A stretch of DNA of 64,000 nucleotides from Bacillota bacterium (GTDB lineage Bacteria > Bacillota > UBA4882 > UBA8346): contig JAEZJK010000054.1 in the NCBI GenBank assembly GCA_023415835.1, forward strand, positions 3,375-67,374, written 5' to 3'. The position numbers were made by a program, and so were the translations under genes. Numbering within the stretch: the stretch's first letter is position 1; the number at the start of each line of letters is the position of its first letter. Below are positions 1-9,600 of this stretch, piece after piece. The notes beneath the pieces are model-generated. The model worked only from the letters and a program-made list of their open reading frames with translations, was not told where the DNA came from and did no database searches.

Positions 1-147
1 GCGGTCCCACGTTAAAAGTTTAGTAAACCCTATAAATGTTGAGATGAAGGAGTAACTTGTGTTACTGCGCTAATCGGCAATTTTGAGAGTAGGGTGCCAG
101 CCAGAATTTTCGGATGATATGACGTAACCAAGTAAAAATAAGTTTAC

Positions 148-176
148 TTGTCAAAAAGGAAATATTGTGGTAAACT
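148..176 (+). promoter_or_regulatory. sigma-A-type promoter of the rimP-nusA-infB operon
   Basis: TTGTCA at 148-153 and TAAACT at 171-176 are separated by exactly 17 bases, a good match to the housekeeping consensus. It lies about 80 bases before rimP and is the only strong promoter seen upstream of the translation operon. The first 147 bases hold no supported gene; a small hairpin (AGTAAC/GTTACT, around 51-66) is all I see there. Confidence 0.65.
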
Positions 177-196
177 AATTTAGAGATTTATCTGTG

Positions 197-222
197 GAAG
201 GAGTGGGGAAACCCACTCCTTC
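197..222 (+). other. leader hairpin with GAAA tetraloop upstream of rimP
   Basis: An 11-bp perfect stem (197-207 with 212-222) closes a GAAA loop. It lies in the 5' leader of the operon, about 20 bases after the expected transcription start. No run of T follows, so it is not an ordinary intrinsic terminator; an RNA-stabilising or regulatory role is inference. Confidence 0.5.
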
Positions 223-255
223 AGTTTCTAGTATGAAGAGAGGGATAAATGGGGT

Positions 256-762
256 TTGGGAAAAGAACGGGTCGAAATTGTGGTAGAAAGGTTGGGCAAT
301 CAAGTTGCCGCAAATCTTGGCTATGAATTGGTAGAAGTCGAATATCGTAAAGAAGGCCCGGATTGGGTTCTACGCTGTACCATTGACAATGAACATGGAA
401 TCGGCCTTGAAGATTGTCAGCGTTTTAGCGAAGCCCTAGACATGGTCCTGGATGAAGCGGATCCTATTCCGGGGAAATATTTATTAGAGGTTTCTTCCCC
501 TGGGGTTGAACGCCCCTTAAAAAAGGAACAAGATTTCATTCGATTTGCCGGTAAAAAGGTTGAACTAAGGCTCGTTAGGGCTTTAAATAATCAAAAAGCC
601 TACCGTGGAGAATTAATCGGAATGGTTGGGGAGGGCTCGGAGCGAAAAGTAGCGTTAAAAATCGATGATTTAAACATATTGCAAATTCCCCGGGATGAAA
701 TTGCTAAGGCAAATATTATTTTAGATATCTTTGGTGGAGAAGGGGGTAAAAAACGGAAATGA
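256..762 (+). CDS. rimP: ribosome maturation factor RimP
   Basis: This 168-residue protein matches RimP in size and in its motif order: an N-terminal alpha/beta domain with YELVEVEYRKEG and a central LLEVSSPGVERPL segment, followed by an SH3-like C-terminal half. RimP assists late assembly of the 30S ribosomal subunit. The start is a TTG at 256, with a purine stretch (about 237-244) as ribosome site; an ATG at 249 is in another frame. The stop overlaps nusA by four bases, so the two are translationally coupled. It is the first gene of the rimP-nusA-rnpM-ylxQ-infB operon. Confidence 0.93.
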   Translation: MGKERVEIVVERLGNQVAANLGYELVEVEYRKEGPDWVLRCTIDNEHGIGLEDCQRFSEALDMVLDEADPIPGKYLLEVSSPGVERPLKKEQDFIRFAGKKVELRLVRALNNQKAYRGELIGMVGEGSERKVALKIDDLNILQIPRDEIAKANIILDIFGGEGGKKRK

Positions 763-2315
763 ACCACGAGTTTATGGATGCCCTTGAGCAGATTGAACGT
801 GAAAAGGGTATCAGTAAGGAGATCTTGCTTGACGCCATTGAAACCGCTTTGGCATCAGCCTATAAAAGGGATCAAAAAGTCGCGCAAAGCATCGAGGTCC
901 GAATTGACTCCGGCACAGGCGCTTTTCATGTTTACACCCATAAAACGGTTGTCGAAGAAGTCGAAGATGACAAAAATGAAATCAGTTTGGAAGAAGCCCA
1001 GAAAATTGATGCAGTTTATGAATTAGGGGATTTAGTTGAGTTCGAGATTTTTCCAAAAGAATTTGGTAGAATTGCGGCTCAAACAGCTAAACAAGTTGTC
1101 GTGCAGCGGATCAGGGAAGCCGAACGTAGTATAATCTATGATGAATTTATCAACCGGGTTGGAGATTTAATAACCGGTGTTGTACAACGATTCGAACAAC
1201 GAAATATCTTTATCGACTTGGGCCGGATCGAAGGAATCCTTCCCGCCAACGAACAAATGCCAAATGAACGTTATGAGCAAGGGATGAGGATCAAAACTTA
1301 TGTGGTTGAGGTTAAAAAGACCACTAAAGGCCCTCAGGTGTTGCTCTCCCGGACCAGGACCGGACTGTTAAAACGCCTGTTTGAGCTGGAGGTGCCCGAG
1401 ATCCAGGATGGAATCGTTGAGATCAAATCAGTCGCCCGTGAACCCGGTCACCGTTCTAAAATTGCTGTAAATAGCCGTGATCATCAAATTGATGCGGTGG
1501 GGGCTTGCGTGGGAACCCGGGGTATTCGGGTCCAGATGATCGTTAGGGAGTTAAAAGGCGAAAAGATTGATGTAATCCCTTGGAGCCCGGATCCGATTGA
1601 ATTTATCATTAATTCCTTAAGCCCGGCCAAAGTTAGCGATGTTAAAATACTGCCTACCAAAAAAACGGCGATTGTTATTGTCCCGGATTTCCAACTTTCT
1701 TTAGCTATCGGAAAAGAAGGCCAAAATGCGCGTTTGGCTGCTAAACTTACCGGGTGGAAGATTGATATTAAAAGCGAGACCCAAGCCTCGGAGCAATCCG
1801 AAGAAATTGAACGGCTCGTATATGAGGAGATCGGTTTCAGGGATCAAGAAACGCTTGTTGAAGAAGGGACTCCGCCGGAGGAAGATAATCTTATTACGGA
1901 AGATTTTCCAATTGAAGTTGAAGCTGATGGGACGGAGATTGAAACGGAAGTTATACCGGAGGATCAAACTGAACCTGAAGTCCCAGCCGAAAGTGAAGAT
2001 GAAGAGGAAGAAAAAGTTGTCATCAAGAAAAAACCTAAAAAGAGTAAGGCGGTATCAAAACAACTTGCCCGTATTGAACTTGATGATGAACCAATATCTT
2101 TAGAAGAAGGATATTTCTTCAGTGATGTGTTGGGAAAACGGGAAGCAGTTAAACAGGAAGGTAATGACAGTCCAAAAGGTAAAAAACCTAAAAAAACCGA
2201 TGAAAAGGGTAGCGTAGATTTGTCGCCGGATGAAGGGGGCTTCACTATCGGGCAGCTTTTTGGCGATGAACTGAAAAAAGCGCAAAAGACGAATAAAAAA
2301 AATAAGGGGGAGTGA
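759..2315 (+). CDS. nusA: transcription termination/antitermination factor NusA, long form
   Basis: NusA binds RNA polymerase and modulates pausing, termination and antitermination. The first ~345 residues show the family order: N-terminal polymerase-binding domain, an S1 domain (around 135-200, with GILPANEQMP), then KH domains containing VGACVGTRGIRVQ and AIGKEGQNARLAAKLTGW. After about residue 350 comes a ~165-residue tail, first acidic and then lysine-rich, that most Firmicutes NusA proteins (roughly 350-400 residues) lack. The tail looks disordered; its role is unknown. The gene starts inside the rimP stop and is followed 3 bases later by rnpM. Confidence 0.96.
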   Translation: MNHEFMDALEQIEREKGISKEILLDAIETALASAYKRDQKVAQSIEVRIDSGTGAFHVYTHKTVVEEVEDDKNEISLEEAQKIDAVYELGDLVEFEIFPKEFGRIAAQTAKQVVVQRIREAERSIIYDEFINRVGDLITGVVQRFEQRNIFIDLGRIEGILPANEQMPNERYEQGMRIKTYVVEVKKTTKGPQVLLSRTRTGLLKRLFELEVPEIQDGIVEIKSVAREPGHRSKIAVNSRDHQIDAVGACVGTRGIRVQMIVRELKGEKIDVIPWSPDPIEFIINSLSPAKVSDVKILPTKKTAIVIVPDFQLSLAIGKEGQNARLAAKLTGWKIDIKSETQASEQSEEIERLVYEEIGFRDQETLVEEGTPPEEDNLITEDFPIEVEADGTEIETEVIPEDQTEPEVPAESEDEEEEKVVIKKKPKKSKAVSKQLARIELDDEPISLEEGYFFSDVLGKREAVKQEGNDSPKGKKPKKTDEKGSVDLSPDEGGFTIGQLFGDELKKAQKTNKKNKGE

Positions 2316-2318
2316 TTT

Positions 2319-2591
2319 TTGAAAGTAAAAAAAATTCCCCAACGTACTTGTTTAGGCTGTAGAGCTGTTAAACCCAAAAAGGAACTGGTACGGATCGTTA
2401 GGACTCCTGATGGAGAGGTGGTTGTTGATTCTACCGGTAAAAAGGCTGGCCGGGGCGCCTATACTTGCCCGAGCCAGGAATGCCTGGAAAAAGCTTTTAA
2501 AGGTTCTTTACTTGCTCAGGCTTTGGAATTCGATTTAACCACTCAAATTAAGGAAGATTTAAGAAATAAGCTGTTAGATTTGATTAAATGA
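2319..2591 (+). CDS. rnpM: YlxR-family RNase P modulator RnpM
   Basis: A 90-residue YlxR-family protein: it opens with the family signature RTCLGCRAVKPKKEL and then has GRGAYTCPSQECL, the conserved GRGAY and cysteine-containing segment. The B. subtilis homologue in the same operon position has been described as an RNase P modulator. The start is a TTG at 2319 behind AAGGGGGAG. The stop overlaps the next gene by four bases. Confidence 0.88.
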   Translation: MKVKKIPQRTCLGCRAVKPKKELVRIVRTPDGEVVVDSTGKKAGRGAYTCPSQECLEKAFKGSLLAQALEFDLTTQIKEDLRNKLLDLIK

Positions 2592-2902
2592 AACGATTGC
2601 AAACCTTACTTGGTTTTGCTGCAAAGGCCGGTGCATTGGTTGCCGGTAGCGCCGCTGTTGAGGCGGGAATTAAGAAACGGCAGATAAAATTGGTTATTTG
2701 CGCCGCTGACCTTTCAGCTAAGACAATTAAAAATTTTAATTTTTTATGTAAGGAAAATCAAATTGATTTTTATTGTTTCGGCTCCCATTCCGATTTAGGC
2801 CATTGGATTGGTAATCCTGGACGCGGTGTGATCGGAGTCACTTCTAAACAATTTGCCAGCGCAATCGGTTCGTTATTTAATGATGGGGGTGAGCACCATT
2901 AA
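2588..2902 (+). CDS. ylxQ: YlxQ, L7Ae-family RNA-binding protein
   Basis: A 104-residue L7Ae/L30e/YbxF-type protein, with the expected [17 protein letters not shown] start and a central [12 protein letters not shown] segment. Members bind kink-turn-like RNA; the exact target in bacteria is not established. It starts in the overlap with rnpM and its last 23 bases overlap the start of infB. Its position between rnpM and infB is the standard Firmicutes arrangement. Confidence 0.85.
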   Translation: MKRLQTLLGFAAKAGALVAGSAAVEAGIKKRQIKLVICAADLSAKTIKNFNFLCKENQIDFYCFGSHSDLGHWIGNPGRGVIGVTSKQFASAIGSLFNDGGEHH

Positions 2903-5417
2903 CAAGGTAAGAGTTCATGAATTAGGTAAGGAATTGGGGATATCACCCAAGGAGTTAATGCATTATCTTAATGATTTAGGTGCAAATGTACGGAACCATA
3001 TGAGCACCATCGAAGATAAATTCGTTGACCAAGCCCGGCAAGCCTTTCCCAGTCAAAAACCGGCTAGGTTTTCACATGGCGCGCCGTCCGAACCTATAGC
3101 TAAAGTAGAACCAAATTTAGGGATGTCCAAACCAACGGTAACACCCGAACCAAGCCCGAGACAAATGCCTGCGGCATCGGGTGCTCCAAAAACTGTGGTT
3201 ACCGAACCGACTAAAATAGGTCAACTACCGCCAAAAGGGGAAGCTAAAAAGGAGCCTCCTATCTCCAAACGGGTTGAAGAACGGCCACAACCGAATCACG
3301 CGGCTCCAGCTAAACCTCAGTCGAAACCCCAGGTTAAACCCGGGTTAAGACCCGGTGCACAAACGGCACAACCTGTACAACCGGTAACCAATTCCGGGGC
3401 GGTTAGGCCTAAAAAAGCTGAAGATAAGGGAAGGGCAAGGACGGCTAAGAACGATCCGAATCCTAATCAAACGCAACAACAAAGGCCCTATAACCATCAA
3501 CCAAAACCTAATAATCAACCCAATCAAAAGCAGTTTAATAAACAGATAAAACCGGGACCGGGTATGGCGCGAGGGCCGGTAGCCCGTCCTACAGGCAACC
3601 GCCAAAACTCAAGGCCAATACAGCGTCCACCGGTCAAACCTAAAGGTCCGGTTACCAACGTGAAATCGGTTCAATTGCCGCCATCAATGAAGGTTAAAGA
3701 TTTTTCTCAATTAATCGAAGTTGCCGCCGGGGAAGTAATTAAAAAGTTGATCGGTTTTGGAGTGCTGGCCACCATCAATCAAGAGATTGACATGGATACG
3801 ATGGTATTATTGGCTGATGAATATAATATTAGTGCTTCGGCCGCCCTTACTGAAGAAGAAAAATTAAAGGTGGAAGAGATTGAGGATGCTCCGGAATCTC
3901 TAATCTTAAGGCCTCCGGTAGTCACAATCATGGGGCATGTAGATCATGGTAAGACTTCGCTTTTGGACGCAATCCGGGAAACAAATGTTATCGCCCAGGA
4001 AGCTGGTGGGATTACCCAACATATCGGAGCCTACCAGGTTGAGTTAAAAGATAGAAAAATTACTTTTTTAGACACGCCGGGCCATGCGGCATTTACCGCA
4101 ATGAGGGCTCGCGGAGCCCAGGCCACTGATATTGCAATTTTAGTGGTTGCCGCTGATGACGGAGTTATGCCTCAAACCGTGGAAGCGCTTAACCATGCTA
4201 AAGATGCTAACGTACCGATTATAGTAGCAGTCAATAAAATGGATAAACCCGGGGCAAACCCTGACCGAGTCAAACAGGATCTGACCGAATACGGTTTAGT
4301 TGCTGAAGAATGGGGCGGAGATACCATTTTCGTTCCGGTTTCAGCCAAAAAGCGCGAAGGAATTGAACAGTTGTTGGAAATGATCCTACTCGTGGCTGAC
4401 ATGAAGGACTTGAGAGCCAATCCGGATCGGGCGGCGAAAGGGACGATCATCGAAGCCAAGTTAGATAAGGGCCGGGGTTCGGTAGCGACCGTGTTGATTC
4501 AAACCGGAACCCTGGAAGTTGGAGATGCGATTATTGCCGGGGCTGCTGCCGGTAAAGTAAGGGTATTGATCAATGATAAAGGTAAAAAACTTAAAAAGGC
4601 GGGTCCTTCGACACCAGTTGAGGTGATCGGTTTTGATGAACTTCCGGAAGCCGGGGACATTCTCTACGCTGTTACCGAAGACCGGATGGCTCGTGGTTTA
4701 GCTGATAAACGAATGCAGCTGAAACGGGAAAACGAACTAAAACAAAATCAAAAGGTAACCTTAGATGACTTATTCACAAAGATTAAAGAAGGCGAAATTA
4801 AAGAATTAAAAATTGTCCTTAAAGCAGATGTCCAAGGTTCGGTGGAAGCGATTCGGCAATCGCTGGAACGCTTAACTAATGAAGAAGTCAGGGTGAAGGT
4901 AATTCACGGCGGAGTTGGCGGTATCGGCGAGGGTGATGTTATGCTAGCGTCAGCTTCGAATGCTATAGTCATCGGTTTTAACGTGCGCCCCGATCCAATG
5001 GCTAAAAGGATTGCGGAGAAAGAAAGTGTTGATATCCGCCTGTACCGGATCATCTATGAAATTATTGACGATGTTCAAAAGGCGATGGAAGGGATGTTGG
5101 CCCCGGAATACAAGGAGGTAATTGCCGGGCGGGCTGAAATTAGGGTGATTTATAAAGTCCCTAAATTCGGTAATATTGCCGGTTGTTATATCCTGGAAGG
5201 TAAAATCAATCGAAATGCCAGTGTCCGTTTAATCCGCGATAATATCGTAATTCATGACGGTAAGATCGACTCCTTAAAACGGTTTAAGGATGACGCCCGC
5301 GAGGTTGCGGAAGGTTTTGAATGTGGTATAGGTTTAGAGAAATATAATGACATTAAGGAGGGAGACATTATCGAAGCCTATGCCATGGAAGAAATTAAAC
5401 GGACGTCAGTAAAATAG
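2880..5417 (+). CDS. infB: translation initiation factor IF-2
   Basis: IF-2 is the GTPase that places initiator tRNA on the ribosome. An N-terminal IF2-N motif ([18 protein letters not shown]) is followed by a ~230-residue linker rich in Pro, Lys, Gln and Asn, then the G domain with GHVDHGKTS (G1), DTPGHAAF (G3) and NKMDKP (G4), and the C-terminal beta-barrel domains. Possible starts are ATG 2880, ATG 2883 and GTG 2889; the last gives the family-like [12 protein letters not shown]. The frame stays open to 2853, but that start lies well inside ylxQ and is less likely. No strong ribosome site is visible, so coupling to ylxQ translation is likely. Confidence 0.96.
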   Translation: MMGVSTINKVRVHELGKELGISPKELMHYLNDLGANVRNHMSTIEDKFVDQARQAFPSQKPARFSHGAPSEPIAKVEPNLGMSKPTVTPEPSPRQMPAASGAPKTVVTEPTKIGQLPPKGEAKKEPPISKRVEERPQPNHAAPAKPQSKPQVKPGLRPGAQTAQPVQPVTNSGAVRPKKAEDKGRARTAKNDPNPNQTQQQRPYNHQPKPNNQPNQKQFNKQIKPGPGMARGPVARPTGNRQNSRPIQRPPVKPKGPVTNVKSVQLPPSMKVKDFSQLIEVAAGEVIKKLIGFGVLATINQEIDMDTMVLLADEYNISASAALTEEEKLKVEEIEDAPESLILRPPVVTIMGHVDHGKTSLLDAIRETNVIAQEAGGITQHIGAYQVELKDRKITFLDTPGHAAFTAMRARGAQATDIAILVVAADDGVMPQTVEALNHAKDANVPIIVAVNKMDKPGANPDRVKQDLTEYGLVAEEWGGDTIFVPVSAKKREGIEQLLEMILLVADMKDLRANPDRAAKGTIIEAKLDKGRGSVATVLIQTGTLEVGDAIIAGAAAGKVRVLINDKGKKLKKAGPSTPVEVIGFDELPEAGDILYAVTEDRMARGLADKRMQLKRENELKQNQKVTLDDLFTKIKEGEIKELKIVLKADVQGSVEAIRQSLERLTNEEVRVKVIHGGVGGIGEGDVMLASASNAIVIGFNVRPDPMAKRIAEKESVDIRLYRIIYEIIDDVQKAMEGMLAPEYKEVIAGRAEIRVIYKVPKFGNIAGCYILEGKINRNASVRLIRDNIVIHDGKIDSLKRFKDDAREVAEGFECGIGLEKYNDIKEGDIIEAYAMEEIKRTSVK

Positions 5418-5677
5418 CCGTCTACGTAAATTCTTAATTGACCCAAGCAAAATAATGAAAAAGATTGGCGTGGATCAGCAAGTATCGGTAGTATTGTTTA
5501 GATAGGAATATGTTTTTTAAAATTGAGTTCAAGAGTTGAAAGGTTTAAAAACATTCACAGTAAGTTTTAAACCTTGTTGTACCTCAAGATACTCGACATT
5601 ACTATGATTGATTGTGAGAAGTTGACCATCAACTTTTCACAATCAACCTTTCACCTCTTAAAAAGGAGGATTTGAAA
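5418..5677 (+). other. intergenic spacer with two hairpins before rbfA
   Basis: This 260-base spacer interrupts an otherwise tightly packed operon. It holds an 11-bp perfect stem (5540-5550 with 5565-5575) and a 17-bp stem with one G-U pair (5608-5624 with 5630-5646, loop ACCAT). Neither is followed by a good T-run. The second ends about 16 bases before the rbfA ribosome site AAAGGAGG (5662-5669). Regulatory function is not shown. Confidence 0.45.
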
Positions 5678-6034
5678 ATGGCGGAACACCGTAGCGAAAG
5701 ATTACGGGAGTTAATAAAATCGGAATTTGGTTCCATGCTGCAAAGGGATTTAAAAGACCCGCGTATCGGGTTTGTCAGCGTTACTGATGTTGAAGTTTCT
5801 AATGATTATAGCCATGTTAAAATATTCGTTAGCGTCCTCGGGGATGATGAGGCAAAAAGGCTGGCCATGGAAGGTTTGGAAAGCGCTAAAGGTTTTATCC
5901 GTTCCGAATTGGGCCAGCGGATTAGGCTACGCCATACTCCGGAGGTTCACATCATTGCCGATAATTCCATTGAGAGAGGATCTCGAATCTTTGAGTTATT
6001 GGAAAAAGTAAAGCAAGAGGAGAGTTCCAGTTGA
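5678..6034 (+). CDS. rbfA: 30S ribosome-binding factor RbfA
   Basis: A ~118-residue RbfA, a KH-fold factor for 30S maturation and 16S 5'-end processing. Family landmarks are RLRELIKSEFGSMLQRDLKDPRI-type residues at the N terminus (split here around D-L-K-D-P-R), VSNDYSHVKIFVSV in the middle and RLRHTPEVHIIAD near the end. ATG 5678 sits 8 bases after AAAGGAGG; an in-frame TTG at 5672 is too close to that site. The gene ends in a 4-base overlap with nrnA. Confidence 0.93.
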   Translation: MAEHRSERLRELIKSEFGSMLQRDLKDPRIGFVSVTDVEVSNDYSHVKIFVSVLGDDEAKRLAMEGLESAKGFIRSELGQRIRLRHTPEVHIIADNSIERGSRIFELLEKVKQEESSS

Positions 6035-7008
6035 AATTGGATTCACAAGGGTTTTTCAGGTTTATCCAAACAAAGGAGCGTTTTATAGTCACCTGTCATG
6101 TCCATCCTGACGGTGATGCTATCGGTTCATTGTTGGCGATCGGATTTCTCTTAAAACAGTATGGGAAACAAGTGGAATTAATTTGCTCCGAGGGTGTCCC
6201 GGCAGTATACCTTTTTCTTGAGGGAAACCAGTTAATTAAGAAAGAAAGGGAGCGTTCGGCAACACCGGAGGTTTTGATTTCGGTTGATTGCGCTGAAAAG
6301 GATCGTTGCGCCATTGACGCCGGGACGTGGGACATACCGGGGTTAACCATTGTCAACATCGACCACCATATTACTAATACCGGTTTTGGAAAGATAAACC
6401 TCATAGACCCTCAGGCCGCAGCTACCGGAGAAGTACTATATCGGATGTTTAGTGAGGCTGGCGCCTTATTAAACCAAGCAATAGCTGCCGCCTTGTATAC
6501 AGCGGTGGCAACGGATACCGGCTTTTTCCGTTATTCAAGCACATCCTCTTACACCTTGGAATTGGCTTCGCAATTGGTGAAAGAATATGGCATTGAACCG
6601 TCCAAGGTAGCCGAACAGGTACATGAACAAAAAAGTTTTAAATCCGTCCGATTGTTGGGTGAAGTTTTATGCACATTAAAAGTTGGCATCAACGGTAAAG
6701 TCGCCTGGATGGTCCTAGATCAACCAATGTTAAGTAAATTCCAAGTAGAAAATGAAGAGACAGAGAGTTTTGTGAATTATGCCCGTTCCATTGAAGGAGT
6801 AGAGATTGGAATTTTATTTAAGGAATTACGCCCCGATGAAATCAAATTAAGCTGGCGGTCATCGGTAGCTGTAGATGTCAGTAAATTGGCGGCTTATTTC
6901 GGCGGCGGCGGCCATGCCAGGGCAGCCGGTTGTACTATCAACGGCTCGGTTGATAAGGTCGTAAATGATGTTTTAAAGTTTGTCGCCGAATATTATGAGG
7001 CTCGTTAA
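6031..7008 (+). CDS. nrnA: bifunctional oligoribonuclease/pAp phosphatase, DHH-DHHA1 family
   Basis: This 325-residue DHH-family enzyme is expected to degrade nanoRNAs and dephosphorylate 3'-phosphoadenosine 5'-phosphate. Catalytic motifs are clear: HPDGDAIGS near residue 25, SVDCAEKDR, NIDHHITNTGFG (the DHH motif), ATDTGFFRYSSTS, and the C-terminal DHHA1 signature GGGGHARAAGC. It starts at TTG 6031 within the rbfA stop, and truB starts two bases after its stop. An nrnA gene between rbfA and truB is a common Firmicutes arrangement. Confidence 0.93.
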   Translation: MKLDSQGFFRFIQTKERFIVTCHVHPDGDAIGSLLAIGFLLKQYGKQVELICSEGVPAVYLFLEGNQLIKKERERSATPEVLISVDCAEKDRCAIDAGTWDIPGLTIVNIDHHITNTGFGKINLIDPQAAATGEVLYRMFSEAGALLNQAIAAALYTAVATDTGFFRYSSTSSYTLELASQLVKEYGIEPSKVAEQVHEQKSFKSVRLLGEVLCTLKVGINGKVAWMVLDQPMLSKFQVENEETESFVNYARSIEGVEIGILFKELRPDEIKLSWRSSVAVDVSKLAAYFGGGGHARAAGCTINGSVDKVVNDVLKFVAEYYEAR

Positions 7009-7010
7009 AT

Positions 7011-7934
7011 ATGTGGCATGGGGTTTTAATAATTTATAAAGAACGGGGTTTAACCTCTCACCAAGTAATCGCAAAACTACGCCGGATTCTAAAGCAAAAG
7101 GAGATTGGGCATACCGGAACTTTAGATCCAGCAGCAGAGGGCGTATTAGTGGTGGGACTGGGACAGGCTACCCGTTCTTTTTCTTTTTTGGATGAATCCG
7201 TCAAAGTATACCAGGCACAAATAATTCTCGGGCAACAGACTGATACCCAGGACGCTTCCGGAAAAGTTATTGCCGAAACATCCGAAACCGATTTGACAAT
7301 TGAGGTTATTAAAAAAACAATTACCGAACTAACCGGGGATATCCAGCAGATACCGCCGATGTATTCGGCTGTTAAGTTACACGGGCAAAAGCTGTATGAT
7401 TTAGCGCGCCAGGGTGTTACGGTTGAACGCAATGCACGTCCTATTACTGTCTATAGCTGGACTATTGAAAACCCTAAGTGCAAATACAAATTTAAGGATC
7501 AATTTATCTCCGTAATTACTTGTTCCAAGGGTACATATATCAGGACCCTCATTAACGATCTGGGAGAAAAGCTAGGCTGCGGAGGGCATATGGGTGATTT
7601 GCTCCGTCTCCAATCCGGGAGTTTTCGACTGAATGATGCGGTTACTTTGGATCAGGTTAGTGAATGCGTTCAAACCGGATCTTTTAGTGGCTTGTTATTG
7701 CCAATATCAAAAGCCTTAAATCATTTACCCTCAATTTACCCAGAAGATGAGGATCTTCTAAAAGTTCAAAACGGTGGTAAATTATCTTTTTATAAGTATG
7801 ATAAGGTTAAAACTCCCGGAAGCCTGGTTAAGGCCTTAGAAATTGAGACCGATAAAACCATTGCCATACTTCGTTTGGAAGAAAATAGTTCATATCGTTT
7901 CTGGCAACCAATCAAAGTATTTCGTTATGATTAG
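7011..7934 (+). CDS. truB: tRNA pseudouridine(55) synthase TruB
   Basis: TruB makes pseudouridine 55 in the T-loop of tRNAs. The catalytic motif GHTGTLDPAAEGVL supplies Asp39, and the family segments PPMYSAVKLHGQKLYDLARQG and SCSKGTYIRTLINDLG-like residues (here CSKGTYIRTLINDLGEKLG) follow. At 307 residues the length is normal, with a C-terminal extension that could be a degenerate PUA-like region. It follows nrnA directly. Confidence 0.95.
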   Translation: MWHGVLIIYKERGLTSHQVIAKLRRILKQKEIGHTGTLDPAAEGVLVVGLGQATRSFSFLDESVKVYQAQIILGQQTDTQDASGKVIAETSETDLTIEVIKKTITELTGDIQQIPPMYSAVKLHGQKLYDLARQGVTVERNARPITVYSWTIENPKCKYKFKDQFISVITCSKGTYIRTLINDLGEKLGCGGHMGDLLRLQSGSFRLNDAVTLDQVSECVQTGSFSGLLLPISKALNHLPSIYPEDEDLLKVQNGGKLSFYKYDKVKTPGSLVKALEIETDKTIAILRLEENSSYRFWQPIKVFRYD

Positions 7935-8062
7935 GGCTAACAATTTAGAAAAACAGGAGACAGAAGACAGAAAACGGAAGTTAAAACAGGCATTAGAAGA
8001 CAAGGGATAAATTCTGAAGTTGTTAAATTAAAGTGGATGCATCTTTAATAACTGGAGTAATC

Positions 8063-8995
8063 ATGAAAATTTGGAATTCAATTTTACAGGCTAGACAGGA
8101 AACCGCAAAGACAAAGAAAAGTTCGGTAGTGACTATCGGTAATTTTGATGGAGTCCATCGTGGGCATCAAGCTATTATTAAGCGAACCATAGCCAATGCT
8201 CACCGACTTAATAGTTTGGCTATTGCCTTGACATTTTCAAACCATACTGAAAGTTTATTAGGAGAAGCCCCTTTATTAATAAATATGCCGTTAATCAGAA
8301 GGGAACTTTTGGCCAAACAAGGGTTGGACGCTCTTTTAGAGGTTGAATTTACCCAAAACCTAGCTGATTTGGAACCTGAAATTTTTTTCAGGACCTGGCT
8401 GATCGAAGGGTTAAATGTCAAAGCTTTGGTGGTTGGCCACGATTTTCGTTTTGGATCAGCCGGACGGGGAGACTATCAGTTATTAGAAGAAATATCAGTT
8501 ACAAACGAGATCCTTTTGGAAAGAATAGCCCCAATCCAAGAAAACGGAGATGCCATTAGTAGTTCAAGAATCCGTCAACTTTTGGCTGAAGGCCAGATTG
8601 AACAGGCAAATCGAATGCTGGGGTATAATTTTATAATTGAAGGTGAAGTTATTAAAGGGGAACAACTTGGCCGGAAACTAGGATATCCTACGGCAAACAT
8701 CAGTTTGAAACAGGAATATTTATTACCATGTTACGGGGTTTATTTAGTTAGGCTATTTGTTGAAAGTAGTTACTATTTTGGCGTTGCTAATGTGGGGATC
8801 AAACCTACCTTTGGTAAATCCTTTCCTTTAGTTGAGATTTACCTGTTCGACGTTGAACTAAATCTCTATAACAAAACAGCGCGGGTTGAGTTTCTGAGAT
8901 TTATCCGGCCGGAAAACCGTTTTGCAGGACCGGAGGCTTTACGTGCCCAAATTGCACGGGATGTAGAGACCGCTCAAGGTTTTCTGAAAAGCTAA
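8063..8995 (+). CDS. ribF: bifunctional riboflavin kinase/FAD synthetase RibF
   Basis: RibF converts riboflavin to FMN and FMN to FAD. The N-terminal nucleotidyltransferase domain has GNFDGVHRGHQ, and the SSSRIRQLLAEGQIEQANRML segment precedes the kinase domain with LGRKLGYPTANI. ATG 8063 is favoured because CTGGAG lies 5-6 bases upstream; the frame is open to a GTG at 8033 without a ribosome site. The 128 bases between truB and ribF carry a purine-rich stretch (ACAGGAGACAGAAGACAG) similar to repeats near 53870 and 54100. Confidence 0.95.
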   Translation: MKIWNSILQARQETAKTKKSSVVTIGNFDGVHRGHQAIIKRTIANAHRLNSLAIALTFSNHTESLLGEAPLLINMPLIRRELLAKQGLDALLEVEFTQNLADLEPEIFFRTWLIEGLNVKALVVGHDFRFGSAGRGDYQLLEEISVTNEILLERIAPIQENGDAISSSRIRQLLAEGQIEQANRMLGYNFIIEGEVIKGEQLGRKLGYPTANISLKQEYLLPCYGVYLVRLFVESSYYFGVANVGIKPTFGKSFPLVEIYLFDVELNLYNKTARVEFLRFIRPENRFAGPEALRAQIARDVETAQGFLKS

Positions 8996-9045
8996 CGGGC
9001 TATAATAATTAAGATAATAGTCATGGAATACTATAAAAAAATCGA

Positions 9046-9600
9046 ATGATAATGCAATTTTTGTGGTTGATTTTCATATACTTTTTGGCAGGCTTAACCG
9101 TTAATCCCCTTAAAAAAAAACTACCTAGCCAAAAAAGAGGCCAATATCGGGTTTCGACTAAATCTACCTTAGCACCGATCTTGATTGGGCTTGGGGGAGT
9201 TATGACAGCAGACTGGTTAAGTGACGGTAATCCGCTTTGGCCGGCTTTGGGTTTGATATGCGGTGTAGTTGGAGCGTTGTTCCCCTATCCATACCAGTCG
9301 AAACCGGATTTTAAAGCGGGATTGGCCGTCTATTTTGGAGGTGTATTCTACTTAAAACCGGTTATCGCTTTAACCGGTTTTAGTATTGCTTTGGAAGTGT
9401 TATTGTTGAGTAAAGATCAAATTTTGACGGCAATCATCTTCAGTAGTATCCTTCCGATCCTATTTGGCTTTTCACAGATTAATCCTTTCTTTTTTTGGGC
9501 GGCGGCCGTTATTCTATTGATTTTTCTAATTAAGTTAAAAAATAAAATCCGATTAAGAATTAGGCGGTTTTTTAATCAGGAAAAGGGGGATGAAAGGTAA
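9046..9600 (+). CDS. small integral membrane protein, weakly PlsY-like
   Basis: The 184-residue protein is almost entirely hydrophobic, with about five predicted membrane segments and a basic C terminus. Overall layout, length and a GLICGVVGALFPYPYQSKPDFKAG-type region (split around Gly-Leu-Ile-Cys and Lys-Pro-Asp) resemble the glycerol-3-phosphate acyltransferase PlsY. However, the canonical PlsY glycine-rich motifs are not clearly present, so function is uncertain. It could be a diverged acyltransferase or an unrelated membrane protein. Start is ATG 9046 or ATG 9052; no strong ribosome site. Confidence 0.6.
   Translation: MIMQFLWLIFIYFLAGLTVNPLKKKLPSQKRGQYRVSTKSTLAPILIGLGGVMTADWLSDGNPLWPALGLICGVVGALFPYPYQSKPDFKAGLAVYFGGVFYLKPVIALTGFSIALEVLLLSKDQILTAIIFSSILPILFGFSQINPFFFWAAAVILLIFLIKLKNKIRLRIRRFFNQEKGDER

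Noticed and set aside
1..147. Possible riboswitch or T-box in the leader of rimP
   Set aside because: A hairpin is present but none of the conserved T-box or known riboswitch core motifs is recognisable, and the stretch lies upstream of the promoter at 148.
2853..2879. Longer IF-2 start at 2853
   Set aside because: It would lie well inside ylxQ with no ribosome site, and IF-2 homologues begin near KVRVHEL.
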